Below are positions 1 through 8,116 of a stretch of 64,000 nucleotides of DNA, piece by piece. Every line of letters begins with the position of its first letter. Positions within the stretch are counted from its first letter, which is position 1. Location: the NCBI RefSeq assembly GCF_013403245.1, contig NZ_JACBNQ010000002.1:62001-126000 (forward strand). Direction: 5' to 3'. The stretch is from Sedimentibacter hydroxybenzoicus DSM 7310 (GTDB lineage: Bacteria; Bacillota; Clostridia; Tissierellales; Sedimentibacteraceae). Position numbers and translations under genes: made by a program. The notes under the pieces were generated by a model, which was given only the letters and a program-made list of their open reading frames with translations, was not told the origin of the DNA and ran no database searches.

Positions 1-159
1 GTATTTGTTCGTCAAATGGCTTCCCATCGCTTGCAAAACATCTTCTGATACAAAGTTTTCAGAGGCTATCAGCTCGATGTTAATATTTTGTCTTTCTTTT
101 TCTTCCATTATTGCATCAAACAGTTCTTTATCATTTTTTTCTATTAATTCAAAGTTCAT
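1..159 (-). CDS. glyA: Serine hydroxymethyltransferase, N-terminal part (cut by window edge)
   Basis: Read on the minus strand from an ATG at 159, this gives 53 residues containing [12 protein letters not shown] and ending GSHLTNKY, the hallmark start of GlyA. The enzyme interconverts serine and glycine with tetrahydrofolate in the cytosol and uses PLP. The gene runs off the left edge of the window, so only the N-terminal arm is visible and no catalytic lysine can be checked. A ribosome binding site (GGAGAATAAC) sits directly before the ATG. The alr stop codon is 9 bases upstream, so the two genes form an operon. Confidence comes from the near-invariant [10 protein letters not shown] block. 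Confidence 0.93.
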   Translation of the reverse strand, partial: MNFELIEKNDKELFDAIMEEKERQNINIELIASENFVSEDVLQAMGSHLTNKY

Positions 160-168
160 GTTATTCTC

Positions 169-1299
169 CTATACATATATTTTTGGTAGTCGTTTACTTC
201 CTAAATTAGTAAGTACTTCATAAGATATGGTACCTCTCATGTCAGCCACATCCTCAGCAGTCATTGCTCCGTCAGTGCCGTCACCGTAAACTGTTGCTTC
301 GTCACCTATTTGTGGATTTTTAACATCGGATAAGTCAACCATGAACTGGTCCATGCACACCTTACCCAATATAGGGCATTTTACACCTTTTACAACAATA
401 TAACCCTTGTTTGACAACAATCTTGAATAGCCGTCAGCGTAACCTAACGGAACTGTACCGACAACAGTTGGCTTTTTCGCACTGAATAAATGTCCGTAAC
501 CGACCCCTTCACCGGCTTCAATCGTTTTAACATTTGCAATTCTTGCTTTTAACGTTACACAAATCTTAAATTTGTATTCTTGTTTGTTAACTTCATCTGA
601 AGGGTAAAATCCGGATAATATAATACCCGGTCTGACCATGTCAAAATAATATTCCGGAAGATCTATAATAGTTGCACTGTTAGCTATATGCTTTATAGGA
701 ATCGTAACATTTCTTTTTTCGAGCAAGCTCATGAAATCAATAAATCTTTTTGCTTGGTTATGAGCAGTTGTTTTATCTTTTTCATCGGCTTTTGCCTGAT
801 GTGAAAATGCTCCTTCAATTTTTACGTTTGATAATTTAGAAATTTCTGAAATTTTATCTGCATTTTCTTCTGTAGGCAGGAAGCCCAGGCGATTCATTCC
901 CGTTTCTATTTTTAAATGAACCTTTGCGGTCTCGTTCATTCCTTTTGCTATTTCATTCAGTCTTAAAGCAAGATTATAGTCGTAAATTGTAATCGTAATA
1001 TTTTGACTTATCGCATCATCAAAAAATTCTTCCGGCGTATAGCCCAGCACTAAAATATCCGTGTCCTTTATTTCCTGTCTAAGCTCAAATGCTTCTCCTA
1101 TAACTGCTACGGCCAGCATATCCACACCGTTTTGCAAGTACATTTTAGAAAGCTCCATTGACCCCATTCCGTAGCTGTCGGCTTTAACGACAGCACATAC
1201 CTTTACATTTGGACCTACGGCTCTTCTGACTTCCAGAAAATTATGAATTGCTTTTTCTCTGTTTACCTCCACCCAGGCAGGTCGTATCTTTTCGTTCAT
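169..1299 (-). CDS. alr: Alanine racemase
   Basis: A 376-residue PLP enzyme that interconverts L- and D-alanine for peptidoglycan synthesis in the cytosol; the length is normal for the family. The PLP lysine is K39 in AVVKADSYGMG (usually VVKANAYGHG). The second catalytic base is Tyr268 in GVGYGHLF, followed by the conserved VPLGYADGYSR and KVCMDQFMVDLSD blocks of the C-terminal beta domain. The start is supported by AGGAGGGC about 8 bases upstream of the ATG. It lies upstream of glyA in a minus-strand operon. Histidine is replaced by methionine in the YGHG motif, which is tolerated in some members. Nothing suggests it is broken. Confidence 0.95.
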   Translation of the reverse strand: MNEKIRPAWVEVNREKAIHNFLEVRRAVGPNVKVCAVVKADSYGMGSMELSKMYLQNGVDMLAVAVIGEAFELRQEIKDTDILVLGYTPEEFFDDAISQNITITIYDYNLALRLNEIAKGMNETAKVHLKIETGMNRLGFLPTEENADKISEISKLSNVKIEGAFSHQAKADEKDKTTAHNQAKRFIDFMSLLEKRNVTIPIKHIANSATIIDLPEYYFDMVRPGIILSGFYPSDEVNKQEYKFKICVTLKARIANVKTIEAGEGVGYGHLFSAKKPTVVGTVPLGYADGYSRLLSNKGYIVVKGVKCPILGKVCMDQFMVDLSDVKNPQIGDEATVYGDGTDGAMTAEDVADMRGTISYEVLTNLGSKRLPKIYV

Positions 1300-1435
1300 T
1301 ATATTTAAGCCCTCCTAATTTTTACTATTAGCTAATTATAACAAACTGATAAAAGCAAATCAATAAAATGTAAAAAAATACTTTGTTACAAAAACATATT
1401 TACAATTCTGTATTTATTTTATATTATACTTATTG

Positions 1436-1512
1436 TGTCATCCTGAGCGTCAGCGAAGGATCTCAGCATTTTAAAGGATGAGATTCTTCGGGCTAAAGCC
1501 CTCTGAATGACA
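1436..1512. repeat. Palindromic dispersed repeat (MITE-like)
   Basis: A 77-bp element opens with TGTCATCCTGAGCG and closes with CTGAATGACA. The two halves are imperfect inverted repeats (TGTCATnCnGAG, then GATTCTTCG versus GAAGGATCTC), so it folds into a hairpin. Related pieces occur at 3126-3155 (ATTCCGAACGCAGTGAGGAA) and 11651-11680 (ATGTCATCCCGAGCGGAAGC), all between genes in the AT-rich chromosome and none in the ICE. Consistent with a small non-autonomous repeat family of the host. Confidence 0.6.
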
Positions 1513-1536
1513 AACATACAAAAGTAAGGAGTTTTT

Positions 1537-3093
1537 ATGAGTATATTAGATGTAAGAAATGTAACTCACGGATTCGGTGCTCGTGCCATATTGGAAAATG
1601 TGTCATTTCGCTTGTTAAAAGGGGAGCATGTGGCATTGATAGGAGCAAACGGAGAGGGAAAGTCAACATTTTTAAATATAATAACAGGTAAGCTTATGCC
1701 TGACGAAGGAGAAGTTTCGTGGTCTAAAAGAGTTACGGTTGGATATCTTGATCAGCACTCTGCGTTAAAGCCCGGAACAACAATCAGAGAAAATCTTCGT
1801 CTCGCCTTTGACGAGCTGTTTAAAATGGAGCAGGAGCTTTTAAAGATATATGAAGATATGGCAACTGCCGATGATGAAGAAGTAAACAGGATGATGGAAG
1901 ATGCTGCAGAAATACAAACAATATTAGACAGCAGCGGATTTTATACTATTGATTCTAAAATAGAAGAGGTGGCAAACGGCCTTGGATTAGGGGATATCGG
2001 ATTAGATAAGTTAGTTGATGAGCTCAGCGGCGGTCAGAGAACCAAGGTTTTATTAACGAAGCTGTTATTACAAAATCCAACAATACTTTTATTGGATGAG
2101 CCCACTAACTTTCTGGATGAAAATCATATAAGATGGCTTACAAATTATTTACAAAATTACGAAAATGCATTTATTTTAATTTCCCATGATATACCGTTTA
2201 TAAATGATGTCTGCAATATCATTTATCATGTGGAAAATTTAAGCCTGACGAGATATGTAGGTAATTACGAAGAATTCAGAAGAATATATGAGCTTAACAA
2301 ACAAAAAGAAGAGCGTGAATATGAAAAACAGCAAAAAGAAATTGAACGTCTTGAAGATTTCATAGCAAGAAACAAGGCAAGAGTTGCAACGAGGGGCATG
2401 GCAAACAGCAGGATGAAACAGCTTGAAAAGATGGATATTTTGGAAAAGCCGAGAGATAAGCCGAAGCCCACATTCAGATTCAAGGAAACAAAAGCGCCAA
2501 GCAGATTCTTAATTGATGCTAAGGATTTGATAATAGGATATGACCATCCATTGACAGAACCGATGAACTTTCAGGTAGAAAGAAATAAAAAGATTGCATT
2601 GACGGGAGTAAACGGTTTAGGAAAATCAACCCTGTTAAAGACCATATTGGGAATATTGCCTTCTATAAGCGGAAGCGTAACATTTGGAGAAAATGTTACG
2701 TACGGTTATTTTGAACAGGAAGATTCCAAGGATAACTCTAATACTGCACTAAACGAAGTATGGAACGAATATCCTTCACTGACAAATCATGAGGTGCGTC
2801 TGGAACTGGCTCGCTGTGGGTTAACCAACGATAATATAACCAGCATGATGAAGGTTTTATCCGGAGGAGAAAACGCAAAAGTAAGATTATGCAAGATATT
2901 ATTAAAGGAATTAAATTTTTTGGTTCTTGATGAGCCCACAAACCACTTGGACCCTGAGGCGAAAGATGAGTTGGAAAAGGCATTGAAGGAATTCAAGGGT
3001 ACGATTCTGTTAGTAAGTCATGAACCGTATTTTTATGAAAGCTTTATAACTGATGTGTGGAACATCGAAAACTTCACTACGAAGATAGTGTAA
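1537..3093 (+). CDS. ABC-F family ATPase (two ABC domains, no membrane part)
   Basis: 518 residues with two ATP-binding cassettes and no transmembrane segments, the layout of ABC-F proteins, which act on ribosomes rather than in transport. Domain 1 has Walker A GANGEGKST at about residues 36-44, signature LSGGQR and Walker B LLLDEPTNFLD. Domain 2 has Walker A GVNGLGKST near residue 357, signature LSGGEN and LVLDEPTNHLD. Between them is the charged linker (KQKEEREYEKQQKEIERLED) typical of the P-site tRNA interaction motif. The start has AAGGAG seven bases upstream. It most resembles YkpA/YbiT-like housekeeping ABC-F members. A ribosome-protection resistance role cannot be excluded, but nothing here points to it. 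Confidence 0.88.
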   Translation: MSILDVRNVTHGFGARAILENVSFRLLKGEHVALIGANGEGKSTFLNIITGKLMPDEGEVSWSKRVTVGYLDQHSALKPGTTIRENLRLAFDELFKMEQELLKIYEDMATADDEEVNRMMEDAAEIQTILDSSGFYTIDSKIEEVANGLGLGDIGLDKLVDELSGGQRTKVLLTKLLLQNPTILLLDEPTNFLDENHIRWLTNYLQNYENAFILISHDIPFINDVCNIIYHVENLSLTRYVGNYEEFRRIYELNKQKEEREYEKQQKEIERLEDFIARNKARVATRGMANSRMKQLEKMDILEKPRDKPKPTFRFKETKAPSRFLIDAKDLIIGYDHPLTEPMNFQVERNKKIALTGVNGLGKSTLLKTILGILPSISGSVTFGENVTYGYFEQEDSKDNSNTALNEVWNEYPSLTNHEVRLELARCGLTNDNITSMMKVLSGGENAKVRLCKILLKELNFLVLDEPTNHLDPEAKDELEKALKEFKGTILLVSHEPYFYESFITDVWNIENFTTKIV

Positions 3094-3125
3094 CAGCAAT
3101 TGATTTGCGATTGATAAGACACCTT

Positions 3126-3155
3126 GTGTTATTCCGAACGCAGTGAGGAATCTCG
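3126..3155. repeat. Partial copy of the TGTCAT-type dispersed repeat
   Basis: The segment ATTCCGAACGCAGTGAGGAA followed by TCTC resembles the core of the repeat at 1436-1512 (CGAGCG...GAAGGATCTC). It lies in the short space after the ABC-F gene. Only the core is recognisable. Confidence 0.4.
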
Positions 3156-3190
3156 GTATATTAACAATGGATAAGCATCGTAAAATATAA

Positions 3191-3213
3191 AAAAGGGCGT
3201 TTGCCCTTTTTTT
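3191..3213 (+). terminator. Rho-independent terminator
   Basis: AAAAGGGCGT/TTGCCCTTTT forms a GGGC hairpin flanked by A and T runs. It lies between the convergent ABC-F gene and the minus-strand SLH gene, so it can work in both directions. Confidence 0.75.
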
Positions 3214-3247
3214 CTTATACTGTTCATTGTTCAATTTTCATTGATTT

Positions 3248-5575
3248 TTAATTGTACACTATCGCCACATCAATTATCCCGTCAAAGTTTCCGTACAGGT
3301 CGTAAAGCTGTACTGTTGAGCCGGACTTCAAATCAGACTTTGAGCCTGCCTTAAAAGCTATAACATTTCCAGTCTTATCTGTGGTACATATATATACAGC
3401 TATATTATCAGCATATTCCATGTATGTTATACTGTCTATCTGCATTTGTGTAGAATAAACTTGTGTAATTTTAACTCTGTCAGTTTCAGGAGTTACTCTT
3501 TCCAAGCCTGTTATTACACCGTTTACTATATCTGCCTTTATATAGTTGTTTAGCAAGGAAGGAGCTGACTTACCTGCTGCTGATGTATTGGAAACTGAGA
3601 AAACATTGCTGTTTTCAAAAAACTGTATATGACTTGTAGTATCATTAATTTTAGTGATACCCTTAATCATGCTGTAAAATTTACCGCTGTAGTTCTGAGG
3701 CGTTTCGGGAGGTATTTCCACATTGCTCGCGGACTTTATTCCCTTTGATAAATACAGGGCATCCACATGTCCGTTGCTTCCTACAACCGCTTTTCCCTCC
3801 AGATATGTGTCTAACTGGCTGGGATGAAGCAATTGATACTTTCCGTTTGATTCATAAATAATAAATGTATCTGAGGATATTCTGTATCCGTTTGACAATG
3901 TCCGGTCATGTTCATTATAGTTATATGCAATATAATGGGGAGAAGGAACAAAATCAATAATTTTTACGGAGCCGCCGGAAACAGGGTCAAATTTCACAAA
4001 ATCATTTTTCTTTAAAGATGTTTGTTTTAATAAATCTGAACCGTCTTCAGTGACTTTTACAACGTTTGAGTTATCAGCCAATGAATAAGTTTTGAGATTT
4101 CCCTTTTCGTCAAATATTCTTGCGGAAGCACTGTTGTTTTTACTGTTGGACGCACTTAACACAATTCCAAATGTTGTGGGTTTTTTTCCATAGCTTAAAA
4201 TATTAATTTTTATAATATTGTTGTTTTTATCAAGTATTAATTTAACCTCATCATTAACAGATGCTTTTTCTGTTGAGATGAAGCTGCTGCCTGTTTTGTA
4301 GCTTATGTTATTTACGGTATAAAATGTGTTGTTGTTTTCACTTTGCACGTTTGTAACCGTTCCGTCGGTCTGTTTTCTCAGAACAATTAATCTAAGAGCT
4401 GTTGTTTTGTTTGATTCCTTAGTCTCATAGAAATAAACAACATCATTTTCTCTTATATCCTGTAATGCTTGCGCATCACCGGATATATGCAGCTTATTGT
4501 AGTTTATTTCATAATTACTTTTAACAGGAAGATTTTTACCTGCAAATGATTTGCTGCCTTCTTTATACAAATTATCTTTGTCAACTACTACTACGTCTGT
4601 TTCCTTATATGCAATTATACCAATTACATCACCGTTAAATGAATCATTTTTATAAACAATTTTTATACGGCTGTCCTCTAAGTCGTTAAAATTTCCTTTT
4701 TCGCCATTTATAACAATTGAAACGTTAGATAATTGAAAAGCGCTTACATTGCCATAATCATCAGTCACAAAAATTACTCTGTTAGAAAGCAGGCTTGTGA
4801 CCTTTCCCGAGAATTCATTGTAGCTCGGATTTGTCAGATAAACAATATTTCCTTTGATGTCGTAATAAACATCCCATTTATTAAACAAATAATCTGTTAA
4901 GTCGAAGCTTTCAATTTTTAAATCCCCGATATTAACATTCCTAGTTTCCTTTTTACCAAGCATTGTTAAAAGAGGTTTGTTTGTCTGTGTAATTTTGTTA
5001 TCCTTTACACTTACCATATTCATGCTTAAAGCATTGTATATCATTATGGAAACATCTCTTCTTGAAGCAAATTCCTTTGTAGTATCAATATTTTTGAATA
5101 AATTAAGCTCCAATGCCTTTTGGTAATAATTTTGCGGCCAGTATCCTCCCAAGGATTCATCAGTATAACCCAATAATCTGATTACCATAGTGTAAGCTTC
5201 TTCAAATTTAATTAGGTTGTCAGGACCGTATAAATTAGGTGAAATACCTTTTACAATATTCATGACATTTGCAAGCTCTACATAACTTTCAGCCCAATGT
5301 CCGTTCATATCTTCATAAACAGAAGTCATATTTTTTGAGTATTCAAACCAACCTGCAGCAACGGTTACTATTTTAGCCATCTCAGCTCTCGTAACATATT
5401 TATCCGGTTTAAAGCTGCCGTCAGGATATCCTTCCATAATCTTATAGCCTGATAACAAGCCCGCTGCTTCCTGTAAGTTGCTATCCTTATTTACATCAGG
5501 GAAGCTTTTGGCATAAGCGGTGTTCAGCATAGATAAGGTTAATATTAATATTATTATAAATAATGTTTTTCTCAT
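3248..5575 (-). CDS. Secreted protein with N-terminal S-layer homology domains
   Basis: 775 residues, starting at the ATG at 5575, which begins a clear signal peptide (MRKTLFIIILILTLS..NTAYA). An in-frame start 25 codons upstream lacks a signal-like sequence and was rejected. SLH repeats follow: FPDVNKDS..GYPDGSFKPDKYVTRAEMAK (about residues 24-66), EDMNGHWAESYVE..YGPDNLIKFEEAYTM (about 90-135) and a third weaker unit to about residue 180. SLH domains bind pyruvylated secondary cell-wall polymer, so the protein is displayed on the surface. The remaining ~590 residues are repetitive beta-rich sequence with no domain I can name. Its presence shows that the host wall supports SLH anchoring, relevant to the SLH adhesin on the ICE at 21,751. 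Confidence 0.85.
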   Translation of the reverse strand: MRKTLFIIILILTLSMLNTAYAKSFPDVNKDSNLQEAAGLLSGYKIMEGYPDGSFKPDKYVTRAEMAKIVTVAAGWFEYSKNMTSVYEDMNGHWAESYVELANVMNIVKGISPNLYGPDNLIKFEEAYTMVIRLLGYTDESLGGYWPQNYYQKALELNLFKNIDTTKEFASRRDVSIMIYNALSMNMVSVKDNKITQTNKPLLTMLGKKETRNVNIGDLKIESFDLTDYLFNKWDVYYDIKGNIVYLTNPSYNEFSGKVTSLLSNRVIFVTDDYGNVSAFQLSNVSIVINGEKGNFNDLEDSRIKIVYKNDSFNGDVIGIIAYKETDVVVVDKDNLYKEGSKSFAGKNLPVKSNYEINYNKLHISGDAQALQDIRENDVVYFYETKESNKTTALRLIVLRKQTDGTVTNVQSENNNTFYTVNNISYKTGSSFISTEKASVNDEVKLILDKNNNIIKINILSYGKKPTTFGIVLSASNSKNNSASARIFDEKGNLKTYSLADNSNVVKVTEDGSDLLKQTSLKKNDFVKFDPVSGGSVKIIDFVPSPHYIAYNYNEHDRTLSNGYRISSDTFIIYESNGKYQLLHPSQLDTYLEGKAVVGSNGHVDALYLSKGIKSASNVEIPPETPQNYSGKFYSMIKGITKINDTTSHIQFFENSNVFSVSNTSAAGKSAPSLLNNYIKADIVNGVITGLERVTPETDRVKITQVYSTQMQIDSITYMEYADNIAVYICTTDKTGNVIAFKAGSKSDLKSGSTVQLYDLYGNFDGIIDVAIVYN

Positions 5576-5669
5576 TTCAGTCACCCAATCAAATAAAAAA
5601 AATGCTATATAATTAGCATTTATTACATCTATTATATAATATATCCACATATATAGTATTACATTAAAA

Positions 5670-6590
5670 TTACAATGAAAAATTTTTCCCCTGATAACTG
5701 TCTCTGGATCTTAATTCTTTATCAATATCGGAAAGTACCTTTAATTTGTCTAAGGTCCATAGCGGTTCAATTAATTCCGATTTCTTTCCGTCTCCTGTAA
5801 GCCGGTGTATAATCGTTGATTGATTCAACAGCTCCAGGCTGTCACAAACAATATTGATATATTCGTCCCGGGATAGTATGTTAAAGTTGTTTTTATCGTA
5901 ATAATCTGCTAAATCGGTATTTTTTAAAACGTGGAGCATATGCAGCTTAATTCCCCAAACTTCTTTTTTAGAAATATATTTTATGGTTTCTAAATATTGT
6001 TCTTTACTTTCTGCAGGCAAACCGACAATTAAATGAACAACCATCCTGATATTTTTTGATTTTAACAATTCATAAGCCTTTTCAAATTGCTCTAAGTTGT
6101 ATCCTCTCCGTATAAAACCGGCAGTTTCATTATGTATTGACTGCAGTCCCAATTCTATCCACAAAAATGTTTTTGAATTTAACTCATCCAAAAGCTCCAA
6201 AACTTGTTCATTAATGCAGTCAGGTCTCGTTGCTATTGCAAGACCTCTTATATTTGTGCAACTGAGAGCCTCATAAAATTTTTTCCGAAGGTTTTCAACA
6301 GAGTCATATGTATTTGTATAGCTTTGAAAATATGCAATGTAGGTATTGCTTCTCCACTTTTTGGACATTACTTGCTTTTGTTCTCTTATTTGATTCGTTA
6401 TAGATATATTTCTGTCTGAATTAAAATCTCCGGATCCTCTTTCGCTGCAAAAAATACACCCTCTGCTTCCTATTGTTCCATCTCTGTTAGGGCAGGTAAA
6501 GCCCCCGTCAATAGATAGCTTTATAGTTTTTTCACCAAAAATTTTTTTCAATTCGTAATCTAAAGTATGATATCTCTTATCATTCCACAT
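5670..6590 (-). CDS. Radical SAM protein, YtqA/TIGR01212 family
   Basis: 306 residues. Cysteines C33, C45 and C48 in CPNRDGTIGSRGCIFC match the Elp3-like YtqA family, in which the 4Fe-4S ligands are spaced differently from the usual CX3CX2C. The family belongs to the Elp3/MiaB-related radical SAM proteins; its substrate is not established, though RNA-related roles have been suggested. Downstream blocks ATRPDCI, WIELGLQS and HLIVGLPAE are characteristic. It lies about 95 bases upstream of the SLH gene start in the same direction. The start ATG is preceded by GGGTGAAATC, a weak ribosome site. Length is full for the family. Confidence 0.88.
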   Translation of the reverse strand: MWNDKRYHTLDYELKKIFGEKTIKLSIDGGFTCPNRDGTIGSRGCIFCSERGSGDFNSDRNISITNQIREQKQVMSKKWRSNTYIAYFQSYTNTYDSVENLRKKFYEALSCTNIRGLAIATRPDCINEQVLELLDELNSKTFLWIELGLQSIHNETAGFIRRGYNLEQFEKAYELLKSKNIRMVVHLIVGLPAESKEQYLETIKYISKKEVWGIKLHMLHVLKNTDLADYYDKNNFNILSRDEYINIVCDSLELLNQSTIIHRLTGDGKKSELIEPLWTLDKLKVLSDIDKELRSRDSYQGKNFSL

Positions 6591-6613
6591 GATTTCACCC
6601 GTCTTTTAATTAG

Positions 6614-6698
6614 TTATGCACAGTTTATCCTGCTTGTTAAAAATAGTTATACACAAATTTTATGCTTTTTTACCCACTTGTCAACAGATTTATCCACA
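6614..6698 (+). promoter_or_regulatory. Three DnaA-box-like nonamers
   Basis: TTATGCACA (6614-6622), TTATACACA (6647-6655) and TTATCCACA (6690-6698) all fit the TTATNCACA DnaA-box consensus, lie in the same orientation and are 33 and 43 bases apart. They sit in the 122-bp space between the AI-2E permease and the radical SAM gene. Binding is inferred from sequence only. Confidence 0.45.
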
Positions 6699-6712
6699 AA
6701 TGTGCACATTAA

Positions 6713-7783
6713 TTAATTTTTGTTCAAATAATGAGTACTTTTTTCCGCGAGCTTATAGTTCATATATGCATCTATAAATTGCTTGATTAAACTTGCAACG
6801 GGAGTAGCTAAAAATAATCCTACGGCTCCAAACAAACCTCCTCCGATTATTATGGAAATAATAATTATAATGGGCTTTATTGCAAGTTTGCTGCTTAAAA
6901 TATGAGGATCAATTATAAGATTGTCAATTTGCTGGACTATTAAAATATATATTAGCATTAAAAATCCCTTTTGTGGATTATGAAGAATATTTATTATCAA
7001 CACAGGTATACCTCCTATCAAGGTTCCAAAATAGGGTATTATATTTGCAGTTCCTATCATAAGACCATCGATGACGGGGTAAGGATTTTTGATTATATAT
7101 TTTGAGCCGATATAAACCAAGAATCCCGTAATTAAAGAAGCAATTATTTTTCCTGTTATGTAGCTTGATATATTGTCGTACAAGCTGTGAATAATTTTAA
7201 AAATTTCACTTGCAACCTTTTTTCCGAAAAGGGTGTGAAACAATTTAAAAAGCCACTTTTCAATTTTTTCTTTGTCGTATAGTATGTATATTGAAATAAT
7301 TACGGATAAAAGTAAATTGCCGATTGCGGCAAAAATGTTTATAACTTTTTCAATGGCAAAATTTAAAAGTGAGGACATAACTGAGGAAAATTTGTATGTT
7401 ATTTCGACAAGATAGCTTTTTAATATTGAATTTTTATCACCAAAATCAGATATATAGCTTTCTGCTTTATAAAATAAAACAGGAATATCCTTTATTAAAT
7501 GCTTAATACTTTTTGTTATATTAGGAGTGATTATTGTAACAATAACAGCAATTATTAATATAATAAACAAAAAAGTTAAAAATATAGCTAAATATCTATT
7601 TTTGATTTTTAATCTTTTTTGAAGATATACTAAAAAGGGGTTCAGTAAAGTAGCGATAATTATTCCCATAAAAACAGGAAGCATAACGTTAATTATAACA
7701 GTCAGGCCGTTTTCCAGATAAATAAACCTGAAAACAGATATGTATAATATAAAGACAGGTAATAGAACAATAAACTTTTTCAA
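6713..7783 (-). CDS. AI-2E family permease (YtvI/PerM type)
   Basis: 356 residues, strongly hydrophobic, with about seven to eight membrane segments in the family pattern: two near the N-terminus, a soluble middle part (about residues 80-140) and a C-terminal block containing GTANIIPYFGTLIGGIPV and the QQIDNLIIDPHI motif, which mark the family (PF01594). Members export or take up small molecules or ions; B. subtilis YtvI and E. coli PerM/TqsA are relatives, and the substrate here is unknown. Translation starts at TTG (7783-7781) with AAAGGGTGG seven bases upstream. No in-frame ATG with a better ribosome site is present. It stands alone, divergent from the downstream operon. Confidence 0.85.
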   Translation of the reverse strand: MKKFIVLLPVFILYISVFRFIYLENGLTVIINVMLPVFMGIIIATLLNPFLVYLQKRLKIKNRYLAIFLTFLFIILIIAVIVTIITPNITKSIKHLIKDIPVLFYKAESYISDFGDKNSILKSYLVEITYKFSSVMSSLLNFAIEKVINIFAAIGNLLLSVIISIYILYDKEKIEKWLFKLFHTLFGKKVASEIFKIIHSLYDNISSYITGKIIASLITGFLVYIGSKYIIKNPYPVIDGLMIGTANIIPYFGTLIGGIPVLIINILHNPQKGFLMLIYILIVQQIDNLIIDPHILSSKLAIKPIIIIISIIIGGGLFGAVGLFLATPVASLIKQFIDAYMNYKLAEKSTHYLNKN

Positions 7784-7907
7784 ACAACCACCCTTTCATA
7801 CTTATTTAATAAATATTAAAAATTAACAAATATATGAATAAATAACTTTAAAATGTTAATAACTATAGTACAGATAATACTTTTTTTATCTTCTTCCAAA
7901 TCATATA

Positions 7908-7942
7908 AACATCCCGCGGCTTAATTAAGACGCGGGATGTTT
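7908..7942. terminator. Strong orphan hairpin (12-bp perfect stem)
   Basis: AAACATCCCGCG pairs perfectly with CGCGGGATGTTT across a 11-base loop. It lies in the 333-bp space between the divergent permease and aldo/keto reductase genes, so no visible upstream gene needs it. A weak T-rich stretch follows (TTTATTTG). It may end a transcript from a lost gene or insulate the promoter at 7990. Confidence 0.5.
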
Positions 7943-7989
7943 ATTTGTGAACCCTGATATCTATATCTCTGCAATTAAATTAACATGCA

Positions 7990-8018
7990 TTGACGCTTTT
8001 AACCAACTGATATATAAT
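7990..8018 (+). promoter_or_regulatory. Sigma-A type promoter of the reductase-serine dehydratase operon
   Basis: TTGACG (7990-7995), a 17-base spacer and TATAAT (8013-8018) make a near-perfect housekeeping promoter. A transcript starting near 8025 would have a leader of about 90 bases before the ATG at 8117. Confidence 0.75.
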
Positions 8019-8042
8019 TATTTAATAATGACGTCAGAGGAA

Positions 8043-8109
8043 GAGGGACACACCTCTTATTATAGAGTAAGTCTTTGCTTGATAAGAGAAATGTCCTCGT
8101 TTAGGAGGA
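8043..8109 (+). promoter_or_regulatory. Structured 5' leader with switch-like pairing at the ribosome site
   Basis: GAGGGACA (8043-8050) pairs with TGTCCTC (8092-8098) with one bulge. Inside it, CTCTTAT (8054-8060) pairs perfectly with ATAAGAG (8082-8088), leaving a 3x3 internal loop. Two alternative helices compete: AAGAGG/CCTCTT (8041-8046/8053-8058), and TCCTC (8094-8098) with GAGGA (8105-8109), which would hide the AGGAGGA ribosome site. The two states are mutually exclusive, as in translational riboswitches or protein-bound leaders. It matches no riboswitch class I recognise. Confidence 0.5.
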
Positions 8110-8116
8110 AAGAAGA

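Noticed and set aside
5-223. 72-codon plus-strand frame at the left edge
   Set aside because: It is antisense to the conserved glyA start and to the end of alr.
1537-3093. ABC-F antibiotic resistance protein
   Set aside because: No resistance-type interdomain extension is evident; it reads as a housekeeping member.
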